Assembly: GCF_039543205.1 (NCBI RefSeq)
Contig: NZ_BAABJH010000001.1
Coordinates: 806,001 to 870,000 of the forward strand
Source of the DNA: Flaviramulus_B aquimarinus
GTDB lineage: Bacteria; Bacteroidota; Bacteroidia; Flavobacteriales; Flavobacteriaceae
Direction: 5' to 3'
Length of the DNA stretch: 64,000 bases
Shown here: one piece after another, positions 1-9,135 of the stretch
Layout: every line of letters begins with the position of its first letter
Numbering within the stretch: position 1 is the stretch's first letter
Notes under the pieces: generated by a model
The model's input: only the letters and a program-made list of their open reading frames with translations
Database searches by the model: none
What the model was told of the DNA's origin: nothing
Position numbers and translations under genes: made by a program

Positions 1-271
1 TTTAATTGATATTAGACACAAGCCACAAGCCATAGACCTAGAATTTATGCAATGGCTAGGGGAACACGGTATTCCGTTTTCAATCATCTTTACTAAAGCT
101 GATAAGCTAAAACCTAAGGCTATTGAAAATCATGTAGAGGACTACAAAAAAGTACTTTTAGAAACTTGGGAGGATATGCCTAATTATTTTATCACCTCTT
201 CGTCTAAAGCTATTGGAAAAGATGACGTTTTAGCATATATTGATAAATTAAATGAGAACATGGAGTTATAA
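1..271 (+). CDS. engB: Ribosome biogenesis GTPase YihA/EngB (YsxC), 3' part
   Basis: This is the C-terminal part of an EngB-type small GTPase, a cytoplasmic protein that assists assembly of the large ribosomal subunit. The frame enters from the window edge (first full codon at base 2), so the start and the G1-G3 motifs are outside. Visible are the segment LIDIRHKPQAIDLEF, the guanine-specificity G4 motif TKAD at 92-103 and a G5-like SSSKA. The ATG at 47 is internal, not a start. The gene converges with oppC and ends just before a hairpin terminator. The family match is clear; only the missing half limits the call. Confidence 0.9.
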   Translation, partial: LIDIRHKPQAIDLEFMQWLGEHGIPFSIIFTKADKLKPKAIENHVEDYKKVLLETWEDMPNYFITSSSKAIGKDDVLAYIDKLNENMEL

Positions 272-276
272 TAACC

Positions 277-304
277 AACACTCCTTCTTTTTTAGTGTTT
301 TTTA
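277..304 (+). terminator. Rho-independent terminator after engB
   Basis: A 6-bp stem (AACACT at 277-282, AGTGTT at 294-299) is followed by a run of T. It lies 5 bases after the engB stop and may also serve the convergent oppC side weakly. Confidence 0.6.
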
Positions 305-363
305 TATTTGTTTGAGCAACAAAAAACTAATTTAAAAAACAAAATAAAGTTAATTATCTCAAA

Positions 364-1455
364 CTAATTCTTCACATCTAAAGCATCCCGTAACGCATTC
401 CCAATCAGCATAAATGCCATAACCAAACTCATAATACAAAATCCAGGAATCATAGCTAAATAGGGTTTACCAAGAATAATATAATTATAGTGATCTTTAA
501 TCATAGCACCCCAGCTTGCCATGGGTGGTTGTGCTCCAATACCCAAGAAACTAAGTCCGCTTTCAATTAAAATAGCTGCTGCAAAATTAGCTGCAGAAAT
601 TACAATAACGGGGGCCATTATATTTGGCAAAATATGTTTGGTAATAATTCTGTAATCCTTAAAACCTAAAGCTCTAGCCGCGGTTACATACTGCATTTCT
701 TTAGCGCTAATTATTTGTCCACGTACAACCCTAGCTACTTCTACCCACATCGTAAGCCCTACGGCTATAAACACCTGCCAAAACCCTTTTCCTAAAGCTA
801 GGGTTATGGCGATAACCAATAACAAGGTTGGTATGGACCAAGTAACATTAATAATCCACATGATAACAGTATCTACCTTTCCACCAAAATAGCCTGCTAG
901 ACTCCCCATGAAAACACCGATAACTAGTGATATAAAAACTGCTACAAAGCCTATAAAAAAGGAGATTCTTGCCCCTACTAAAACCCGACTTAATAAATCG
1001 CGTCCATATTTATCTGTACCAAACAGAAAGTTTTTTTCTTTTATAAATTGGGTTACGGAATGGTTTGGAAATTTACTAATATGGATTGTTTTCTCTGCGC
1101 CTTCTAACCCATCAGAGGCATATTCTTTATATATTAAAACATCGTCTTTAAAACTATATTCTGAAATAGGAATTTCAGTTTCTGTGTTTTTTTTTCCAAA
1201 GAACATTTTATCAAAAGCACTTTGATTGGCTTCTATTTTTGATGGAATTGTGAGCATGGTTACTTTAAAACCTGGCTTTTTAGAGTGAATTGCCAAATGC
1301 ATTTGATTGGCATATCGCGAGTTATCCGGTGCAAATACATAAGCAAATACAGATACCAAACCAACAAAAACAATAAAACAGAAACTAAAAACGCCCCAGA
1401 AGTTTTTTTTAAACTTTTGGAGCGCCAGTTGTCTTAGTGAGTTTAATTTACCCAT
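364..1455 (-). CDS. ABC transporter permease, OppC/DppC family
   Basis: Inner-membrane permease of a peptide/nickel-type ABC importer (BPD_transp_1 fold). One N-terminal membrane helix (about residues 20-42) is followed by a long periplasmic insertion (45-140), then FGTDKYGRDLLSRVL at 145 and the membrane domain. The EAA loop that docks on the ATPase is at 254-278 (AARALGFKDYRIITKHILPN). The ending with SFLGIGAQPPMASWGAMI is typical of OppC/DppC. At 363 residues it is longer than the usual 280-300 because of the insertion, a common form in Bacteroidota. It starts 7 bases after the prc stop, so the two are probably co-transcribed. No OppB, ATPase or binding protein is in the window, so the substrate is unknown. 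Confidence 0.85.
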   Translation of the reverse strand: MGKLNSLRQLALQKFKKNFWGVFSFCFIVFVGLVSVFAYVFAPDNSRYANQMHLAIHSKKPGFKVTMLTIPSKIEANQSAFDKMFFGKKNTETEIPISEYSFKDDVLIYKEYASDGLEGAEKTIHISKFPNHSVTQFIKEKNFLFGTDKYGRDLLSRVLVGARISFFIGFVAVFISLVIGVFMGSLAGYFGGKVDTVIMWIINVTWSIPTLLLVIAITLALGKGFWQVFIAVGLTMWVEVARVVRGQIISAKEMQYVTAARALGFKDYRIITKHILPNIMAPVIVISAANFAAAILIESGLSFLGIGAQPPMASWGAMIKDHYNYIILGKPYLAMIPGFCIMSLVMAFMLIGNALRDALDVKN

Positions 1456-1462
1456 AAAATAA

Positions 1463-3619
1463 TTAGTTCTTTACCTTGACAGCGGAAGCCACCTTTTTAA
1501 TAGGATATGATGTTTTTAAATCCTCTAATACATTAAGCGCTTCTTCTATATAAACATCTTTACTTAAGCTTTCGTGCCAACGCTGACGCTTTTCTTTTAA
1601 ATCGGTTGTATCTTGTTTAAAAAGGTTCTTTTCATAACTATGCGAATCAAAAGTCAAATTCGTTTTATACTTTGAAATAGCATCAAACTTTTTAGATTCT
1701 AACTCATTAGCCTCTATTTTAGATTTATAAGTTTTGTAGTTTAGTGAGTAAACTGTTTCGTCAATTTTACTTTTAACCCATTTGGCATTATCTTCAATAA
1801 GCTTTAATTGCTCATTATTACTCATACGTTCCTCACTCTTTTTAATAGTTGCATTGTAATCAAAGTAGTTTTCCCATGTTGTATAAGTTGCTGCAGAAAT
1901 TTCATCCCAAGGCAATGGATTCTCTTTATCCTTTTCACCTACATCAATAAAACTAAAACGCCCAGGAACTTTTACGTCACTCTTAACACCTTCTAATTGC
2001 ACAGAACCACCATTAATTCTATAATATTTTTGGGTCGTTAATGCCAAAGCCCCTAAATCGCCACTTGTATTATTTCTAAGCATGTTGTTCAAATTAATCA
2101 CATTTTGAACTGTACCCTTTCCATAGGTTTGTTTACTACCAATAATAATAGCACGTTTATAATCCTGCATAGCAGCTGCCATAATTTCGGAAGCTGATGC
2201 TGAAATTTCATTTACCAAAATCACAAAGGGCCCATCCCAAGCAATAGACTTATCCCTGTCTTTTAAAACCTCTTTTGCCTCGCCGGTTGAGCGCACTTGA
2301 ACTATAGGGCCATCTTGTATAAACAAACCTGCCATATCTACTACGGCCGGCAATGAACCACCTCCATTATTACGCAAATCCAAAACCAAACCTTCCACAC
2401 CTTCTTGCTTTAAACGCTCGATTTCTTTTTTCACGTCTTTAGCAGCATTCACATTTTTATAATCTTGAAAATCGACATAAAAAGCGGGCAAATTAATTAC
2501 TCCAAACTTTTTATCATCTTTATCTACTATCGATGATTTTGCATAGGTTTCATTCAATTCTACAATATCTCTGGTAATAACAATATCTTTAAGTGTACCG
2601 TCCACTTTTTTAACGGTTAATGTCACTTTTGTTCCTTTAGGACCTTTAATATATTTTATAGCGTCGTTTATACGCATTCCTACAATATTTACTGGAAACT
2701 CTTCATCTTCTTGCTTCACCTTCAGAATAATATCCTCAACCTCTAGCTCTTTACTTCTCCAAGCTGGTCCACCAGAAATCAATTCCACTATTTTTATGTA
2801 ATCCATACGCTTTTGCAACCTAGCCCCTATACCTTCCAATTTTCCAGACATACGCTGATCAAAATCCTCTTTATTTCTGGGCGCTAAATAGTAAGTATGC
2901 GGATCAAATTCTTCAACAATGGTATTCACATAAACCGCAAACCAATCTTCACGTCTTTGATCATCAATATAATCTTCAAAAAAGATGTTTATGGAATTTA
3001 ATGTCGCCTCACGAGCTTCTTTTTCAATTTGTTCATTAGTCTTCATTACATAAGACGCATCGTTTTCTTTAGCTAATTTTTCTTGTTTATATAAATCGTC
3101 TAAATTAGATAGTGTAGAAAACTTAAGCTGTTGCCTCCAACGCTCTTTCATTTGTTTTCTATTTTTTACAAAGGCACTATTTTCGTAATTGGTATCAAAA
3201 GTCTCATCTATATTATAATCAAAAGGTTGCGAAAGGACTTCTTTATAAATATCCTTGGCTTCTTCAATACGCTTTAACATGCGCTCGTTAACGACATTAA
3301 AAAACGTGATATCAGTCGTCTTTAGTTGATCATCAATAGTTAATTTGAACTTTTCAAAATCTTTATAATCAGATTCGTAGAAATACCTTTTAACAGGGTC
3401 TAAGATTTCTATATAATCGTCAAATAATTCCGCAGAAAAATCATCATCCAATGCTATAGGGTCGAAATGACCTTGCTCTAGCACAAAGGTTATGATCTGA
3501 ATTAATAATTTATCTTTATCAGGATTACTAAATTTTTTTGAGGTAAAACTACAAGATGCAAATGCAAGAAGTAGCAATAACGATAGTATTTTATAATTCC
3601 TTTTCATAATATTCTTCAT
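1463..3619 (-). CDS. prc: Tail-specific (carboxy-terminal processing) protease Prc/Tsp
   Basis: Periplasmic S41A serine protease that degrades or trims proteins from their C-terminal tails. The N-terminus is a lipoprotein signal with lipobox AFASC (Cys23), so it is likely tethered to a membrane. Order: Prc N-terminal domain (30-240), PDZ domain (about 250-350, GIGARLQKRMDYIKIVEL), S41 peptidase core (370-560) with nucleophile motif NEISASASEIMAAAMQDY near residue 475 and the general-base Lys in TYGKGTVQ at 501, then the DUF3340-like C-terminal domain. The length of 718 fits the Prc (not short CtpA) class. It is first in a two-gene run with oppC and divergent from surE. Confidence 0.92.
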   Translation of the reverse strand: MKNIMKRNYKILSLLLLLAFASCSFTSKKFSNPDKDKLLIQIITFVLEQGHFDPIALDDDFSAELFDDYIEILDPVKRYFYESDYKDFEKFKLTIDDQLKTTDITFFNVVNERMLKRIEEAKDIYKEVLSQPFDYNIDETFDTNYENSAFVKNRKQMKERWRQQLKFSTLSNLDDLYKQEKLAKENDASYVMKTNEQIEKEAREATLNSINIFFEDYIDDQRREDWFAVYVNTIVEEFDPHTYYLAPRNKEDFDQRMSGKLEGIGARLQKRMDYIKIVELISGGPAWRSKELEVEDIILKVKQEDEEFPVNIVGMRINDAIKYIKGPKGTKVTLTVKKVDGTLKDIVITRDIVELNETYAKSSIVDKDDKKFGVINLPAFYVDFQDYKNVNAAKDVKKEIERLKQEGVEGLVLDLRNNGGGSLPAVVDMAGLFIQDGPIVQVRSTGEAKEVLKDRDKSIAWDGPFVILVNEISASASEIMAAAMQDYKRAIIIGSKQTYGKGTVQNVINLNNMLRNNTSGDLGALALTTQKYYRINGGSVQLEGVKSDVKVPGRFSFIDVGEKDKENPLPWDEISAATYTTWENYFDYNATIKKSEERMSNNEQLKLIEDNAKWVKSKIDETVYSLNYKTYKSKIEANELESKKFDAISKYKTNLTFDSHSYEKNLFKQDTTDLKEKRQRWHESLSKDVYIEEALNVLEDLKTSYPIKKVASAVKVKN

Positions 3620-3783
3620 CTATTAGTATTTGGTAGCTTATGGAAAGTACAACATATTTTTTACTAAAATAAAGAAAAAACCATGCCAATACAGGCAATC
3701 GCTACTAATTTTTTGTTAAACCGAAGAAATTAGGCATTTACTGACGAAATTATGTATTTTAGCGGTGTTATACAAAGCTATTA

Positions 3784-4560
3784 ATGACAAAAAGACCACT
3801 TATTCTAGTTACAAATGACGATGGCATTAGTGCACCTGGTGTTAGAGCTTTAATTCATATTATGAACACGCTTGGCGATGTTGTTGTGGTCGCTCCAGAT
3901 AGTCCACAAAGCGGCATGGGACATGCTATTACATTAAATTCCACGTTATATGCTGAGCAAGTTTTTATAGATGATGGACCTCAAAAAGAATATAGTTGCT
4001 CTGGCACTCCTGCGGATTGCGTAAAACTAGCTATTAGAGAAATTTTAGACCGAACACCAGACCTTTGTGTTTCTGGGATTAATCATGGTTCAAATTCATC
4101 TATAAATGTTATTTATTCTGGCACAATGAGTGCTGCTATTGAAGCGGGTATTGAAGGTATTCCCGCTGTTGGTTTTTCTTTATTGGATTATACTTGGAAT
4201 GCTAATTTTGAAGCATCTAAACCATTTGTTAAATCCGTTACCGAAAATGTTCTAAAACACGGGTTGCCCAATGGTATTGTTCTCAATGTAAATATCCCCA
4301 ATAGTTCCGAAGGCCACATTAAAGGCATTAAAGTGTGTAGACAAGCCAAAGCGAATTGGGTTGAAGAATTTGACAAACGCCAAACACCACAAGGAAAAGA
4401 TTATTACTGGCTTACTGGTAAATTTGTTAATTTAGATAATGGAGAGGATACTGATGAATGGGCACTTGAAAACAACTATGTATCGGTTGTTCCTTCTCAG
4501 TTTGATTTAACAGCTCACCGTTTTATAAAAGATTTAAACACTTGGAATTTAAATGATTAA
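3784..4560 (+). CDS. surE: 5'/3'-nucleotidase SurE
   Basis: Metal-dependent nucleoside monophosphatase (EC 3.1.3.5) of the cytoplasm, linked to stationary-phase survival and nucleotide salvage. The metal-binding DD pair is in VTNDDGISAPGV at residues 12-13; SGINHGSN and the loop YSGTMSAAIEAGIEGIPAVGFS carry the other active-site residues. At 258 residues it is full length. The gene opens a same-strand run: its last 8 bases overlap the next gene, followed by lpxB, an NlpC/P60 protein and comEC with gaps of 3-21 bp, so an operon is likely. Confidence 0.95.
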   Translation: MTKRPLILVTNDDGISAPGVRALIHIMNTLGDVVVVAPDSPQSGMGHAITLNSTLYAEQVFIDDGPQKEYSCSGTPADCVKLAIREILDRTPDLCVSGINHGSNSSINVIYSGTMSAAIEAGIEGIPAVGFSLLDYTWNANFEASKPFVKSVTENVLKHGLPNGIVLNVNIPNSSEGHIKGIKVCRQAKANWVEEFDKRQTPQGKDYYWLTGKFVNLDNGEDTDEWALENNYVSVVPSQFDLTAHRFIKDLNTWNLND

Positions 4561-4837
4561 AAAAGATATTTTCATTGGTATGTTTGTTGGTCTAATAGCC
4601 AATGCTATTGGTTTATATTTTACTGCTAGCTTATTAGGAAAAGGTGATGATTTTACAACAGTTATTCAAGCGGCGGCCGATGAAGGCTTTTTAGGAAAAC
4701 TAATTAGTTTAGGTGCTATTTTAAATTTAGTGGCTTTTTTTATTTTTATAAAAAAGAAACAAGATTACCGTGCAAGAGGTGTGTTATTAATAACCGTTTT
4801 TATTGCTGTTTTCACTTTTGTTTTTAAACTCTTCTAA
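4553..4837 (+). CDS. Small conserved membrane protein between surE and lpxB
   Basis: A 94-residue protein with three likely membrane helices (about 5-27, 46-66, 72-92) and no enzyme motif that I recognise. It starts inside the last codons of surE and stops 3 bases before lpxB, so it is translationally coupled to both. That fixed position suggests a role in the envelope, but no function can be read from the sequence. Confidence 0.75.
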   Translation: MIKKDIFIGMFVGLIANAIGLYFTASLLGKGDDFTTVIQAAADEGFLGKLISLGAILNLVAFFIFIKKKQDYRARGVLLITVFIAVFTFVFKLF

Positions 4838-4840
4838 ATA

Positions 4841-5953
4841 ATGAAATATTATATTATTGCTGGAGAAGCGTCGGGTGATTTACATGGCTCAAACCTAATG
4901 AAAGCATTGCAAAATCAAGATGTAAATGCAGATATTAGATTTTGGGGTGGCGACCTTATGCAATCTGTTGGCGGTACATTAGTAAAGCATTATAAAGAAC
5001 GGGCATTTATGGGGTTTATTGAAGTTATCATGAACCTCTCAAAAATCTTTAAGGACTTTTCTATTTGTAAAAACGATATAAAACAATTCAACCCCGATGT
5101 TATTGTTTTTATTGATAATTCAGGATTCAATTTGCGTATAGCCAAATGGGCAAAACAGGAAGGTTTTAGAACCAATTATTATATTTCGCCACAGGTTTGG
5201 GCCTCTAGAGCCAGCAGAGTTAAAGCCATAAAACGCGATATTGATGCTATGTACGTCATTTTACCTTTTGTTGAACCTTTTTATAAAAAACATGGCTATG
5301 AGGTTACATTTGTTGGACATCCTCTAATTGACGCCATAGCCAATAGAAAACAAGTTAATGACATTCAATTTAAAGAACAGCACAAATTAGGAGATAAACC
5401 CATAATAGCGTTACTCCCTGGAAGCAGAAAACAGGAAATAACAAAAATGCTTGCTGTGATGCTGAGTTTGGTTAACGACTATCCTAACTATCAATTTGTT
5501 ATTGCTGGTGCACCTAGTCAAGATTACAGTTTTTATGAAACTTTTATAAAATCTTATGACGTTAGATTTATTTCAAACAAAACCTATGATTTACTGAGTA
5601 TTTCCACTGCTGCTTTAGTCACTTCGGGAACGGCTACTTTAGAAACTGCTTTGTTTAAAATTCCGCAAGTGGTTTGCTACAAAGGTAGTACTGTTTCGTA
5701 CTATATTGCCAAACGTATCATCACTTTAAAATTTATTTCATTAGTAAATTTAGTTATGGACAGAGAAGTTGTTACTGAACTCATACAGAATGATTTCAAC
5801 AAAAAAAGACTCAAGGCGGAATTGGATAAAATCTTGAATCCCGAATCACGTAAAAAACTATTTTTAGATTATTATGAATTGGAAAAAGCTTTGGGTGGAA
5901 AAGGTGCTAGTAAAAAAACAGCTAAATTAATCTACAAGTCTATTAAATCTTAA
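4841..5953 (+). CDS. lpxB: Lipid-A-disaccharide synthase LpxB
   Basis: GT19 glycosyltransferase that joins UDP-2,3-diacylglucosamine and lipid X (EC 2.4.1.182) at the inner face of the cytoplasmic membrane in lipid A synthesis. The N-terminal MKYYIIAGEASGDLHGSNL, FWGGDLMQSVGG, the acceptor-site FMGFIEV, SPQVWASRASRVK, the UDP-binding LPGSRKQEI at about 193 and SGTATLETAL at about 263 are all present. At 370 residues it is full length. Presence fits a Gram-negative LPS/LOS maker. Confidence 0.95.
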   Translation: MKYYIIAGEASGDLHGSNLMKALQNQDVNADIRFWGGDLMQSVGGTLVKHYKERAFMGFIEVIMNLSKIFKDFSICKNDIKQFNPDVIVFIDNSGFNLRIAKWAKQEGFRTNYYISPQVWASRASRVKAIKRDIDAMYVILPFVEPFYKKHGYEVTFVGHPLIDAIANRKQVNDIQFKEQHKLGDKPIIALLPGSRKQEITKMLAVMLSLVNDYPNYQFVIAGAPSQDYSFYETFIKSYDVRFISNKTYDLLSISTAALVTSGTATLETALFKIPQVVCYKGSTVSYYIAKRIITLKFISLVNLVMDREVVTELIQNDFNKKRLKAELDKILNPESRKKLFLDYYELEKALGGKGASKKTAKLIYKSIKS

Positions 5954-5961
5954 TGCTTTAG

Positions 5962-6507
5962 ATGAAAAAAATAGCTTTAATATTTATATTAATCTTAAGT
6001 TTTAGCAGTTGTAAATCATCAAAACTCACAACAAACAAAAAAGCTGTTTCCACAAAAAATATCGCCAAAAAGCATAAAAGTAAAACCTCAGAAATCAATT
6101 CAAAAGTATTAAAACTGCCTACATCCAGGACAGATAATATTATAGGCTACGCACAACAGTTTAAGGGTGTTCGCTACAAATGGGGTGGCACGACAAAAAC
6201 TGGTATGGATTGCTCTGGTTTAGTTTATGAATCTTTTAAATCCTATGATGTTTTTCTGCCAAGGATATCTAGGGATATGGCTAAAAAAGGCTATAAGATT
6301 TCATTAAAAAAAATACTTAAAGGTGATTTGTTGTTTTTCAAAACTGGAAACCGAAGAAACGCTATTAACCATGTGGGTTTAGTTGTTGACATTAAAGATA
6401 ACAACATAAAATTCATACATGCAACGACTAGCAAAGGTGTTATTGTGTCTGGTCTAAACGAAACTTACTGGCTAAAAGCATTCCACGAAGCTAGACGGAT
6501 TTTATAA
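5962..6507 (+). CDS. NlpC/P60 (C40) family lipoprotein peptidase
   Basis: Probable outer-membrane-anchored cell-wall cysteine peptidase that cuts peptidoglycan stem peptides. A lipobox (FSSC, Cys17) ends the signal peptide. A basic, Lys-rich linker (18-55) leads to the NlpC/P60 domain (58-180) with catalytic Cys84 in GMDCSGLVYESF, His137 in NHVGLVVD and the third residue His153 in FIHATTSKG. It follows lpxB by 8 bases and precedes comEC by 21. The family is sure; the exact bond cleaved is not. Confidence 0.88.
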   Translation: MKKIALIFILILSFSSCKSSKLTTNKKAVSTKNIAKKHKSKTSEINSKVLKLPTSRTDNIIGYAQQFKGVRYKWGGTTKTGMDCSGLVYESFKSYDVFLPRISRDMAKKGYKISLKKILKGDLLFFKTGNRRNAINHVGLVVDIKDNNIKFIHATTSKGVIVSGLNETYWLKAFHEARRIL

Positions 6508-6528
6508 GGTATTTATTCTTACAAGTGT

Positions 6529-8568
6529 ATGCAACTACTCAATTTCACAATAATTAAGTTAACAATTTGCCTTATTATAGGCGTTGTTATTGGTTATTTA
6601 ATTGATATACCTCTTAAGACATCTTTACTTCTATCCACTTCGTTATTAACTATTTTGTTTATCTTTTATTTGGTTGCAAAAAAGCAATTTATAAAAACTA
6701 TTTGGTTTGGCCTTTTTGCTTTTGGTTTAATGATTTCAATTGGAATACTAACTACTAATATCCATAATCAAAAAAACTTTTCTAACCATTATACTCAGGA
6801 ACTTTTAACTGAAAAAGATACTTTAAAAACCATTACTTTTAGAATTAAAGAAGTCTTAAAATCCAATACTTATTATAACAAATATATTATTGATATTCTA
6901 AAAGTTAATACTAAAGAAGTCAGTGGAAAATCGCTTTTAAACATTGCGAAAGATTCACTTCAAACACCTTTAAAGGTTGATGCAATTTTTATAAGCAAAA
7001 CAGCGTTTAACGATTTAACGCACCCTTTGAATCCTCATCAATTTGATTACAAAAATTTTTTAGATAAAAAATATATTTACCATCAACTCTATGCAACAAA
7101 TGAATCGCTTTTATATGTCGAATCCGACACACAAACTTTACTGGGTTTAGCTGATAACACCCGTCAATACATCAATAAAAAGCTAAAACCTTACAACTTC
7201 AAACCAAATGAGCGTTCCATAATTAACGCCCTTTTATTAGGACAACGACAAGAGCTTAGCAAGGACATATACAACAGTTATACCAATGCTGGCGTCATCC
7301 ATATATTAGCAGTTTCAGGCTTACATGTGGGGATTATTTTATTAATCTTAAGTTTTGTTTTAAAACCTTTAGAACGTTTTAAACATGGAAAACTTATAAA
7401 AACAATACTTCTAGTAAGTATGCTATGGAGCTTTGCCTTAATAGCTGGACTTTCGCCTTCTATAACGCGTGCGGTAACTATGTTTAGTATTGTCGCCATT
7501 GCTCTAAACCTAAAAAGGCCAACCAACATATACAACACATTAGCCATTAGTGTGTTTATTATTTTGCTTTTTAAACCCTTGTTTATATTTGATGTTGGGT
7601 TTCAGTTAAGTTATTTGGCAGTTTTCTCTATTGTTAGCCTTGACCCAATTTTATACAAATTATGGGTTCCTAAAAACAAAATTATTGATTTTTACTGGCA
7701 CACGTTTACAGTAACCATGTCTGCACAGATTGGAATTATTCCGTTAAGTTTATTTTATTTTCATCAATTCCCAAGTTTGTTTTTTATTTCAAATTTGGTC
7801 ATTATTCCTTTTTTAGGTGTCATTTTAGGATTTGGTATACTTGTTCTTGTTCTCGCGGTTTTAAATCTACTTCCTCAATTAGTTTCAAATATCTACGGAA
7901 GTATTATTAGCTTCATGAATAATTTTGTAAAATGGATTTCTACTCAAGAATCATTTTTATTTAAAGATATTCCATTTAGCTTCTTATATGTTTTAGTTTC
8001 ATATTTTCTGATTATTTCGTTTATTAGGTTCTTAATTAAAAAGAACTATTCAACTTTAAGAGTCTTTTTGGTTGTTGTATTAGTTGCTCAAATTAGTGTT
8101 ATTTACACCAACTACAATAAACCCTCAAATGCATTTATAGTATTTCATAAAAGCAAACATAGCCTTTTAGGAAACCTACAAAACAATACAATTTTAGTAT
8201 CGCATGATTTGGATAGCTTAACAAAATTAAAAAATAACACGATTAAAGATTATGCTGTTGGGAACCATTTTAAAAACAATAAAGAAGTGCCGATGCAACC
8301 TATTTATCAACTTAAAAATAAAACACTTTTGATTGTTGATAGCTTAGGCGTTTATAATGTAAAATTGTTTAAACCTGATTATATTTTACTTAGGCAATCG
8401 CCAAAAGTAAATTTAAATCGGCTAATAGACTCCATTAAACCTCAACAGATTATTGCAGATGGCAGCAATTACAAATCGTACGTTGCACGATGGGAAACTA
8501 TTTGCAAAAAAAGAAAGCTCCCTTTTCACCAAACAGGTAAAAAGGGAGCTTTCATTATAGATTATTAA
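6529..8568 (+). CDS. comEC: DNA uptake channel ComEC/Rec2
   Basis: Polytopic inner-membrane channel that carries single-stranded DNA into the cytoplasm during natural transformation. N-terminal helices (1-75) precede a DUF4131-like OB-type region (80-205), then the Competence domain with LLLGQRQELS at 236 and the signature AVSGLHVGII at 261-270, followed by many helices to about 510. The C-terminal part (520-679) lacks the HxHxDH metallo-beta-lactamase motif of Gram-positive ComEC, as is usual in Bacteroidota. The last 20 codons also encode a terminator hairpin for the opposite strand (8513-8553). Confidence 0.92.
   Translation: MQLLNFTIIKLTICLIIGVVIGYLIDIPLKTSLLLSTSLLTILFIFYLVAKKQFIKTIWFGLFAFGLMISIGILTTNIHNQKNFSNHYTQELLTEKDTLKTITFRIKEVLKSNTYYNKYIIDILKVNTKEVSGKSLLNIAKDSLQTPLKVDAIFISKTAFNDLTHPLNPHQFDYKNFLDKKYIYHQLYATNESLLYVESDTQTLLGLADNTRQYINKKLKPYNFKPNERSIINALLLGQRQELSKDIYNSYTNAGVIHILAVSGLHVGIILLILSFVLKPLERFKHGKLIKTILLVSMLWSFALIAGLSPSITRAVTMFSIVAIALNLKRPTNIYNTLAISVFIILLFKPLFIFDVGFQLSYLAVFSIVSLDPILYKLWVPKNKIIDFYWHTFTVTMSAQIGIIPLSLFYFHQFPSLFFISNLVIIPFLGVILGFGILVLVLAVLNLLPQLVSNIYGSIISFMNNFVKWISTQESFLFKDIPFSFLYVLVSYFLIISFIRFLIKKNYSTLRVFLVVVLVAQISVIYTNYNKPSNAFIVFHKSKHSLLGNLQNNTILVSHDLDSLTKLKNNTIKDYAVGNHFKNNKEVPMQPIYQLKNKTLLIVDSLGVYNVKLFKPDYILLRQSPKVNLNRLIDSIKPQQIIADGSNYKSYVARWETICKKRKLPFHQTGKKGAFIIDY
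8513..8553 (-). terminator. Terminator hairpin lying inside the comEC 3' end
   Basis: A perfect 14-bp inverted repeat (GAAAGCTCCCTTTT at 8513-8526, its complement at 8540-8553) with a 13-base loop. On the minus strand it is followed by a T tract (complement of the A run at 8506-8512), so it fits a strong intrinsic terminator for the thioredoxin-like gene, written in comEC codons. Confidence 0.8.
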
Positions 8569-8573
8569 ACTAT

Positions 8574-9047
8574 TTAACTACTTCCTTTAATAATATTGTT
8601 TGCAACAGCCAACCATTTTTGAGCCCCACCACGAACAAAACCAGTTTTACCTAGGCTTTTTAAATTCTTCCTGCCTTCTGGATTTTTTTCGGGTTGGACA
8701 ATATGTACTGTTGGGTAACCTCTTACTTGAAACATGCCTTGTAATTGTCTGTTTTGGGCCTTAAGCGTTTCTTCTTGTGGTGTTCTTCTAGGAAAATCCA
8801 GTTCTACTAAAACCACATTATCATTCGCCCATTTTTCAAAATCTGAAGTTTTAAAAACCTCATTTTGTAATTTGATACACCAACCACACCAATCTGACCC
8901 TGTAAAGAACAAGAAGAGTTTTTTATTTTCTTTAGTAGCAATATCAAATGCTTTTTCCATGTCCGTATGCCAAGTCAATCTCTCTTGGGCAATACTGCTG
9001 GCAGATATCAAAACAGCCAAAAACAATGTAAATAATACTTTTTTCAT
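8574..9047 (-). CDS. Exported thioredoxin-like protein
   Basis: Secreted (periplasmic) thioredoxin-fold protein. A signal peptide ends near residue 20 (SSIAQ). The redox motif WCGWC (Cys54, Cys57) sits in FFTGSDWCGWCIKLQNEV, the form common in Bacteroidota Thioredoxin_7 proteins; the cis-Pro region is GYPTVHIV. It probably reduces or isomerises disulfides in envelope proteins. It converges with comEC with 5 bases between stop codons and uses the terminator embedded there. Confidence 0.85.
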   Translation of the reverse strand: MKKVLFTLFLAVLISASSIAQERLTWHTDMEKAFDIATKENKKLFLFFTGSDWCGWCIKLQNEVFKTSDFEKWANDNVVLVELDFPRRTPQEETLKAQNRQLQGMFQVRGYPTVHIVQPEKNPEGRKNLKSLGKTGFVRGGAQKWLAVANNIIKGSS

Positions 9048-9135
9048 AACAGTTTAAGTTGCAAAAGTTGTTCCGAACTTACAAAAAATGAGCTAAACCA
9101 AGGCTTATTTGAATATTTTTTAACGTTTTTTTCGA

